NCBI RefSeq assembly: GCF_028712165.1
Contig: NZ_JAQTQR010000021.1
Location: forward strand, 1 to 38,407
Source of the DNA: Sulfuricurvum sp.
Lineage (GTDB): Bacteria > Campylobacterota > Campylobacteria > Campylobacterales > Sulfurimonadaceae
DNA: 38,407 nucleotides
Direction of reading: 5' to 3'
The notes beneath the pieces are model-generated. The model did no database searches, had not been told where the DNA came from, and saw only the letters and a list, made by a program, of their open reading frames with translations. This document shows positions 33,433-38,407 of the stretch, piece after piece. The stretch's first letter is position 1, and each line of letters opens with the position of its first letter. A program made the translations under genes and the position numbers.

Positions 33433-35262
33433 ATGCAAAATTACGGTATAGATATTTGGGGTGAAAACAACTTCATGATCGATCAGGGCGTTGTTAAAGT
33501 CAATTATAAAAGTTCTCCGTCTCTTATTGAAATCAGCCAGCAAATACGCAAAACCAATCTTCGCGGACCGTTGATTTTGCGTTTTCCTCATTTGATCGGA
33601 AAACAAATCGATCTTTTGTACTCTAATTTTCATCGTGCCATTTTTGAAAACGATTACACCGGTAAATTCCGGGCAGTATTTCCGCTCAAAGTAAACCAGT
33701 TTCCAGAAGCGGTAGATGCTATCGTAGAGCTAGGAGACAAATACGGTTACGGGTTAGAGGCAGGTTCCAAAGCCGAACTTGCAATTGCTATGGCAAAAAC
33801 CGCTCTAGGAGCCCCAATTACTGTTAACGGATTCAAAGACGAAGAGATGGTACGGCTTGGGTTTATGGCGGCTCAAATGGGTCATAACATCACGATCACC
33901 ATCGAAGGTCTCGGAGAACTTGAATGGATCATCGATGTAGCACAGTCATGCAATTTGAAAATACCTAATATCGGTATCCGTATACGCCTTCAATCCGAAG
34001 GAAGCGGTATCTGGGCAAAGAGCAGCGGATTAGGTTCTAAATTCGGTCTCACATCAACCGAACTCATTGAAGCAATGAATATGCTCCAAGAAAACAATCT
34101 CGTTAATCATTTTACTATGATTCACTTCCATGTCGGTAGCCAGATGGAAGATATTTCCACCCTAAAGAGGGTTTTGCGTGAAGCGGGAAATATCTATGCC
34201 GAACTCAAAAAAATGGGTGCCGATAAACTTGGAGCTATTAACATCGGCGGTGGTTTAGCGGTTGAGTATTCCCAACACACATCAGGGCGTTTACGTAACT
34301 ATACCCTCGAAGAGTTTTCCAACAGTGTCGTTTTCCTGCTCCGAGAAATCATGAACGCCAAAGGGGTAGCCCATCCTGATATTTTTACCGAATCAGGACG
34401 CTTTATCGTTGCGTCCCACTCCGTACTCATCGCTCCGGTACTTGAACTCTTTTCACACGATTATCAGGCGAAATCACTCAAACTAAAAGAGCATAATCCG
34501 CCGTTGATCGAAGAGTTGCGTGAACTCAATTCGTTACTTTCTCCACGCACCTGTATCGAGTATATGCATGATGCTCTGGATCATATGGAATCTCTCCTCA
34601 CCCTCTTTAATCTAGGCCATATTGATTTGCAAGATCGTTCTAATGCAGAAATTTTGGTTCATCAGATTATCAAAAAATCACTCTATCTCTCTCAAGATAA
34701 CCCTATGCCTGAAATCGAGAGATTGCAAGTCAAACTCCAAGAGCGCTATTTGATCAACACTTCTATCTTTCAAAGTATTCCCGATTATTGGGGATTACAG
34801 CAGCAGTTTCCGATCATGCCGCTCAATCGTCTCGATATTCCTGCGATCCGGGCTGCGAGTCTATGGGATATCACCTGTGACAGCGACGGTGAAATTCGCT
34901 TTAAACCTGAAACTCCATTGTATCTACACGACATCGATTTGGATGAAGAGGAATATTTCCTTGCTTTCTTCAATGTCGGAGCCTACCAAGAGACTTTGGG
35001 GATGAATCACAATCTCTTCACCCATCCGAGCGAATGTACGATTCTTATTAATGATACCGGATATGAAATTGAAAACTTTACCGAATCAGACAATATCCTA
35101 AATATCCTCGAAGACATCGGTTATGACGCTTCTAAACTTCTGAGTAACCTTAAAAATAAACTTGCAGCGAGTGATTTTAGGACAGAAGAAGAAAAAAGTG
35201 ATACACTTCAAAAACTCGAAATGTACCTCTATCAAAACGGGTATCTACGAACAACACGCTAA
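33433..35262 (+). CDS. speA: Biosynthetic arginine decarboxylase SpeA
   Basis: A 609-residue PLP enzyme that turns arginine into agmatine for polyamine synthesis. The PLP-lysine region is FPLKVNQFPE at about residue 76-85, the glycine-rich phosphate-binding loop INIGGGLAVEYS is near 270, and the TESGRFIV segment is near 315, the pattern of the SpeA fold III decarboxylases. The typical length is 610-660. AGGA lies ahead of the ATG. It lies 9 bases downstream of hisS and is followed after three bases by the ribosome-binding site of cysE. Its C. jejuni counterpart is Cj0764c. Confidence 0.94.
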   Translation: MQNYGIDIWGENNFMIDQGVVKVNYKSSPSLIEISQQIRKTNLRGPLILRFPHLIGKQIDLLYSNFHRAIFENDYTGKFRAVFPLKVNQFPEAVDAIVELGDKYGYGLEAGSKAELAIAMAKTALGAPITVNGFKDEEMVRLGFMAAQMGHNITITIEGLGELEWIIDVAQSCNLKIPNIGIRIRLQSEGSGIWAKSSGLGSKFGLTSTELIEAMNMLQENNLVNHFTMIHFHVGSQMEDISTLKRVLREAGNIYAELKKMGADKLGAINIGGGLAVEYSQHTSGRLRNYTLEEFSNSVVFLLREIMNAKGVAHPDIFTESGRFIVASHSVLIAPVLELFSHDYQAKSLKLKEHNPPLIEELRELNSLLSPRTCIEYMHDALDHMESLLTLFNLGHIDLQDRSNAEILVHQIIKKSLYLSQDNPMPEIERLQVKLQERYLINTSIFQSIPDYWGLQQQFPIMPLNRLDIPAIRAASLWDITCDSDGEIRFKPETPLYLHDIDLDEEEYFLAFFNVGAYQETLGMNHNLFTHPSECTILINDTGYEIENFTESDNILNILEDIGYDASKLLSNLKNKLAASDFRTEEEKSDTLQKLEMYLYQNGYLRTTR

Positions 35263-35271
35263 GGATTGAAT

Positions 35272-35973
35272 TTGGGACTTTTTTCAGATATAGCCGAAGA
35301 TTTTTCGAACGTTTATAAAAATGACCCGGCTATAAGTTCTAAAATTGAACTCTTTTTTAACTATCCGGGTGTATGGGCTATCTTTTGGTATCGTATTGCC
35401 AATCGTTTCTATCGAAAAGGTTTTCGCTCTATTGCCCGTCTTATCATGGGGCTTAATCAAATCGTTACCAACATCGATATCCACCCGGGTGCAACCATCG
35501 GGAGACGTGTTTTTATTGATCACGGATTCGGTGTTGTTATCGGACAAACGACTGTTATCGAAGATGATGTCTTGATCTATCAAGGGGTAACGCTTGGCGG
35601 TGTCAGCCTCATTGCCGGTAAACGCCATCCTACGATCAAAAGCGGTGTCGTTATCGGTGCAGGAGCAAAAGTACTGGGCAATATCACGATCGGTGCCAAC
35701 TCTAAAATCGGAGCCAACTCTGTTGTCGTTCGTGAAGTACCCGACAACAGTACCGCGATAGGGATTCCGGCTCACGTTATCCAAAAAGGACGGGATAAAG
35801 ACCCCTTCAGCCATAACAAACTCCCCGATATCAACAAAGAGATGTTCGAATACCTACTCCGACGTGTCGCCGTGCTGGAACATTATATGGTTCAAGACAA
35901 TAAAGAGATCTTGGAACAAGACTTACAGCTTGAAAATATCTATGAATCGTTTATCAAAGCAATGAAACATTGA
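35272..35973 (+). CDS. cysE: Serine O-acetyltransferase CysE
   Basis: A 233-residue enzyme making O-acetylserine for cysteine synthesis. An N-terminal helical region precedes a left-handed hexapeptide beta-helix: NIDIHPGATIGRRVFIDHGF, then VVIGQTTVIEDDVLIYQGVTLGG, with the catalytic His-Asp features. Both candidate starts are TTG. I prefer 35272 because AAGGA (35261-35265) is 6 bases before it; the TTG at 35266 would touch the ribosome-binding site. The stop overlaps the VanZ-like start. It completes the conserved flgA-cysE block. Confidence 0.92.
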   Translation: MGLFSDIAEDFSNVYKNDPAISSKIELFFNYPGVWAIFWYRIANRFYRKGFRSIARLIMGLNQIVTNIDIHPGATIGRRVFIDHGFGVVIGQTTVIEDDVLIYQGVTLGGVSLIAGKRHPTIKSGVVIGAGAKVLGNITIGANSKIGANSVVVREVPDNSTAIGIPAHVIQKGRDKDPFSHNKLPDINKEMFEYLLRRVAVLEHYMVQDNKEILEQDLQLENIYESFIKAMKH

Positions 35974-36326
35974 TCTCTAAGATCTCTTTTTTCAGTGCAT
36001 TAATCCTAATATCCGTTCTCGCTTTTCTCCCGGATTATTCAGCTCTTCCTCCGGTTGTCTCTTTCAGTGACAAACTTAATCATGCCGCCGCTTTTAGCGT
36101 TTTGATACTTCTTTATCGTTTTGCTTTTACTCACAGTACGAAACGTATTATCGTTTCTCTGTTCCTCTATGCCCTGTTTATCGAAATTGTCCAAGCATTT
36201 TTGCCGACACGAGAAGCATCGCTGGAAGATATTTTAGCAGATAGTATCGGATTGGTTTTGGGTCTAATAGTGTACGAATGGATGAAGAAAAAGCGCCCCG
36301 AAACGGGGCAAGAAAGCAGTAATTAA
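35970..36326 (+). CDS. VanZ-like small membrane protein
   Basis: A 118-residue inner-membrane protein with four predicted helices and the VanZ-family pattern SFSDKLNHAAAFSVLILLY, the central ALFIEIVQAFLPTREASLEDIL and the final ADSIGLVLGLIVYEW. The function of the family is poorly known; the first member affects teicoplanin resistance. The start is a TTG overlapping the cysE stop. Its last 40 or so bases also hold the transcription terminator of the convergent TraT-like gene on the other strand. Last gene of the block. Confidence 0.82.
   Translation: MISKISFFSALILISVLAFLPDYSALPPVVSFSDKLNHAAAFSVLILLYRFAFTHSTKRIIVSLFLYALFIEIVQAFLPTREASLEDILADSIGLVLGLIVYEWMKKKRPETGQESSN
36286..36309 (-). terminator. 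Rho-independent terminator of the TraT-like gene
   Basis: On the minus strand a 6-base GC stem (GCCCCG, loop of three, CGGGGC, at 36309-36295) is followed by GCTTTTTCTT. It begins 14 bases past the TraT-like stop codon. It lies inside the coding sequence of the VanZ-like gene, encoding its Lys-rich tail. There is no U-run on the plus strand. Confidence 0.7.
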
Positions 36327-37069
36327 AAAAGGCCGGAAAGTGATTTCCCAAGCGCATCTTGCAATACGGGTTGTGCTTCGGCAAAATCGAGATTGACTTT
36401 ATTCGCTGTACTCACAACACGGGTGCGATACGTTTTCCAGTCCATTTTACCGCCCTGAATATCCTGATTCACATTTGTAGAACTGCCTTGTTTGAGTTTG
36501 GCTTTTTGAGTTTGGGTTATCACTTCTCCTGCCAACGGACGTTCACGAATCTGTACATCGGTAATCATACTAAAATAGGTATCATCCACAAGTGCATCGG
36601 CCACAACACCGACTGCAGCACCGATAAGGCCTCCAGCAGCTGTATTTGAGTTGGAATTATGCATGGCATATCCGGCAGTAGCACCCAAAACAGCACCGCC
36701 GAATCCACCTTCTAATGCACTTTGAGCGCCGCGAAGATCCGTTTTACCCACTTGCAGTACATTGACTTGAAGCATAAAATACGCTTTTTGAGGACTTGTA
36801 GTGATTGTATATCCACGACTTATCAATCCATTGATGATAATATCTTTAACTGCAATATCTTTATCCGATGTGTTTCGAACATCAACAAAAATTACTTTTT
36901 TATCCGGTTCCGTCGGCTCTAAAAAAATTGTTTCGGACATTTTCGTTTGAACATCCAAATTACGCTTTTTAATCGCAGTATGTGCTGCTCCGCATCCAGT
37001 AAACTGGATTGCCACCATACTCAACATACCTGCCATCAAAAGTGATTTGGCAATAGTTTTAAATTCCAT
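36323..37069 (-). CDS. TraT-like complement resistance lipoprotein
   Basis: A 248-residue outer-membrane lipoprotein of the TraT family. The signal peptide ends in the lipobox-like FTGC (Cys26), followed by GAAHTAIKKRNLDVQTKMSE, where AIKKRNL and SETIFLEP are signatures of TraT. A glycine-rich hydrophobic stretch (GGFGGAVLGATAGYAMH and GGLIGAAVGVVADALV) spans about residues 120-165. TraT proteins of F plasmids cause surface exclusion and serum resistance; chromosomal copies occur in environmental Campylobacterota with unknown role. GGAGG lies before the ATG at 37069; longer reading upstream to 37138 ignores that site. It is 75 bases downstream of ribBA on the same strand, and ends at a clear terminator. 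Confidence 0.86.
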   Translation of the reverse strand: MEFKTIAKSLLMAGMLSMVAIQFTGCGAAHTAIKKRNLDVQTKMSETIFLEPTEPDKKVIFVDVRNTSDKDIAVKDIIINGLISRGYTITTSPQKAYFMLQVNVLQVGKTDLRGAQSALEGGFGGAVLGATAGYAMHNSNSNTAAGGLIGAAVGVVADALVDDTYFSMITDVQIRERPLAGEVITQTQKAKLKQGSSTNVNQDIQGGKMDWKTYRTRVVSTANKVNLDFAEAQPVLQDALGKSLSGLF

Positions 37070-37144
37070 TCTACTTCCTCCATCGTTATAATGTTTGATT
37101 CTAAACAAAGTAGCCTTAAAAATGCATAATAACGGCAATTGTTT

Positions 37145-38173
37145 TTAAGTGGGATTTATCGTCTCAATAACATCCAAGCCGAACCCGCTCAGCCCTGCAA
37201 AATCAGATATTTTTGTTTCTGCAATAAGACGCATATGTTTAACACCCAGAGATTTTAGGATTTGTGCTCCGATTCCGTACTCTTTCATATTAACCTGCTG
37301 ATGATGCGGTTTGTTGATGAAAAGCAATACACCGCTGTTGTGTTTGAGATAATTGATCGTATCGATCAAATGGGCATATTTGCTTTGATTGAGAAGCAAA
37401 TCGATATCCGGAACAACGTTATGAACTTTGACGTTTGCCGTTTCTCCCGCTTTGTAAAATACGATAGCGGTATGTCGGTTGTTTTGATGATCGACAAACT
37501 CGTATTTTTTGACATGCACACCGAAAAATTCAATCTCTTCTTCCGAAACCGCTTTGACCAGTGTTTCGTTCGCAAGACGGAATTCAACGATATCAGAGAT
37601 ATAAACGATTTTAAGATTATGTTTTACCGCAAAAACGTCCAAATCATCACGACGTGCCATCGTTCCGTCTTCTTTCATAATTTCACATATGACCGCAGAC
37701 TCAGCCAGTCCAGAAAGGCGGCAGAGGTCGACCGAACCTTCCGTATGACCGATCCGAACCAGCGTCCCACCCTCTTTTGCTATCAGAGGGAAAATATGTC
37801 CCGGTGCAACTAATTCCGAAGGGTGCGAAAGTGGGTTTGCCAAAATTTTGATTGTCATATCACGCTCAAATGTTGAAATACCTGTTGTAGCAACCGTAGC
37901 GTCCACTGAAATCGTAAACGCAGTTTCATGCATGGATGTATTCGATTTAACCATAGGTTCAAGGCTTAGACGCTTAGCAGTGGTAGGATTGATAGCTACA
38001 CAAATCAATCCTTTGGCATGTGTCGCCATAAAATTAACATGATCGGGAGTCGAAAAAACCGAGGCGTACACAAGATCACCCTCATTTTCTCGATCCTCAT
38101 CATCCACCATAATGACCATATGCCCTTTTTTAAATTCTTCGATAGCATCCAATACACGTTGCACTGCTGACAT
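37145..38173 (-). CDS. ribB: RibBA: active RibB domain with degenerate GTP cyclohydrolase II domain
   Basis: A 342-residue cytoplasmic protein. Residues 1-205 are 3,4-dihydroxy-2-butanone 4-phosphate synthase, with MVDDEDRENEGDLVYA, the catalytic TGISTFERDMTIK, and HIFPLIAKEGGTLVRIGHTE all intact. Residues 206-342 have the order of a GTP cyclohydrolase II (YGIGAQILKSLGVKHMRL is its usual IGLxxKL-like end) but contain no cysteine at all, so the zinc site Cys-x10-Cys-x-Cys is gone. It should therefore supply only the butanone-phosphate for riboflavin, with a separate RibA elsewhere, as in Helicobacter pylori. A TATAAT lies about 33 bases ahead of the ATG. Confidence 0.9.
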   Translation of the reverse strand: MSAVQRVLDAIEEFKKGHMVIMVDDEDRENEGDLVYASVFSTPDHVNFMATHAKGLICVAINPTTAKRLSLEPMVKSNTSMHETAFTISVDATVATTGISTFERDMTIKILANPLSHPSELVAPGHIFPLIAKEGGTLVRIGHTEGSVDLCRLSGLAESAVICEIMKEDGTMARRDDLDVFAVKHNLKIVYISDIVEFRLANETLVKAVSEEEIEFFGVHVKKYEFVDHQNNRHTAIVFYKAGETANVKVHNVVPDIDLLLNQSKYAHLIDTINYLKHNSGVLLFINKPHHQQVNMKEYGIGAQILKSLGVKHMRLIAETKISDFAGLSGFGLDVIETINPT

Positions 38174-38205
38174 TCAATACTCTTTTGTTATTAATATAGT
38201 AAGCA

Positions 38206-38211
38206 ATTATA
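38206..38211 (-). promoter_or_regulatory. -10 box of ribBA
   Basis: On the minus strand a perfect TATAAT spans 38211-38206, giving a predicted start point near 38199 and a 25-base leader before the ATG at 38173. No good -35 is visible, and the leader is too short for an FMN riboswitch. Confidence 0.5.
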
Positions 38212-38281
38212 GGATAAAAGGGTTAAAAAACTATCACAATCAAAAAAATGCACTTTTTTAACTCCGTTATCATCGAAGCTC

Positions 38282-38310
38282 TTGACAAATTTGTTAAAAG
38301 TGTCTATAAT
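38282..38310 (+). promoter_or_regulatory. Consensus sigma-70 promoter of tRNA-Gln
   Basis: TTGACA (38282-38287), a 17-base spacer and TATAAT (38305-38310): a perfect match to the consensus. The predicted start is about 16 bases before the mature tRNA. Such a strong promoter is expected for a stable RNA gene. Confidence 0.85.
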
Positions 38311-38332
38311 TTCGGCCTCTTAACGAGAACAT

Positions 38333-38407
38333 TGGGGTGTCGCCAAGCGGTAAGGCAACTGGTTTTGGTCCAGTCATTCGGGGGTTCGAATCCCTCCTCC
38401 CCATCCA
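38333..38407 (+). tRNA. tRNA-Gln (anticodon TTG)
   Basis: A 75-base tRNA including an encoded CCA. The anticodon stem ACTGG/CCAGT encloses the loop TTTTGGT, so the anticodon is TTG (Gln, CAA/CAG). D arm GCC-AAGCGGTAA-GGC and T arm GGGGG-TTCGAAT-CCCTC are normal (one G-U pair). The acceptor stem TGGGGTG/CTCCCCA pairs except for one T6-T67 mismatch. The gene ends at the last base of the window. Confidence 0.95.

Noticed and set aside
38174-38205. FMN riboswitch before ribBA
   Set aside because: The predicted leader is about 25 bases, far too short for the RFN element, and no conserved core is seen.
1-38407. Mobile elements, CRISPR arrays, prophage or toxin-antitoxin genes
   Set aside because: No transposase, integrase, repeat-spacer pattern, phage gene or small paired cytotoxic genes were seen on either strand.

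Overview
The window looks chromosomal and comes from a Campylobacterota (former Epsilonproteobacteria) bacterium. A free-living, sulfur-oxidising Sulfurimonadaceae type (Sulfuricurvum or Sulfurimonas) is the best guess. The strongest evidence is the block flgA-ubiX-coaD-tmk-hisS-speA-cysE (29772-35973), which has the same order as the Campylobacter jejuni block Cj0769c-Cj0763c. Supporting evidence is an ArsRS-style two-component pair, a RibBA protein whose C-terminal half has lost its zinc cysteines, and a large number of PAS/GGDEF signalling proteins. Genus assignment is inference; no database search was possible.

Layout. 1-135 is the tail of an unidentified gene. 215-2126 encodes an OmpR-type regulator and a His-rich sensor kinase. 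2147-8266 is a divergent arsenic island built around one palindromic operator (5205-5228). Leftward run arsC, arsB and an outer-membrane porin; rightward run arsR, a second arsC, an ArsP-type permease, a mini-thioredoxin, a CcdA-like membrane electron carrier and a periplasmic thioredoxin-like protein. 8355-16203 is an accessory stretch: a Cache-PAS-GGDEF diguanylate cyclase, a frameshifted COG4705 membrane protein, a SulP transporter on the minus strand, a PstS-like binding protein overlapping a PAS-GGDEF protein, and an MFS transporter.

16209-24313 holds a Kef-type cation:proton antiporter and then a complete tripartite ABC export system: two ABC-2 permeases, a double-ATPase and a HlyD-type adaptor on the minus strand, with a TolC-type channel divergent from them. 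24318-27382 is a divergent pair of two-gene operons: an FmdE-like protein with a monoheme cytochrome c going left, and SulP with a mini-thioredoxin going right. They share an intergenic region with an FNR/CRP-like box at an activator position for one and inside the promoter of the other. 27345-29690 is a membrane PAS-GGDEF-EAL protein. 29772-36326 is the tightly packed housekeeping operon from flgA to a VanZ-like gene. 36323-38173 carries a TraT-like lipoprotein and RibBA on the minus strand. The window ends with an intact tRNA-Gln(TTG) behind a perfect-consensus promoter.

How the parts may work together. The arsenic island combines arsenate reduction (two LMW-phosphatase-type ArsC), arsenite efflux (ArsB), probable trivalent organoarsenical efflux (ArsP) and a thiol electron relay from cytoplasm to periplasm. 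Three c-di-GMP enzymes with different input modules (Cache plus Aer-like PAS; PAS next to a PstS-like protein; membrane plus PAS) suggest strong environmental control of lifestyle. No insertion sequence, CRISPR array, prophage or rRNA gene was seen. No gene-free stretch exceeds 300 bases; the longest (12533-12734, about 200 bases) contains no recognisable feature beyond ordinary upstream regions.
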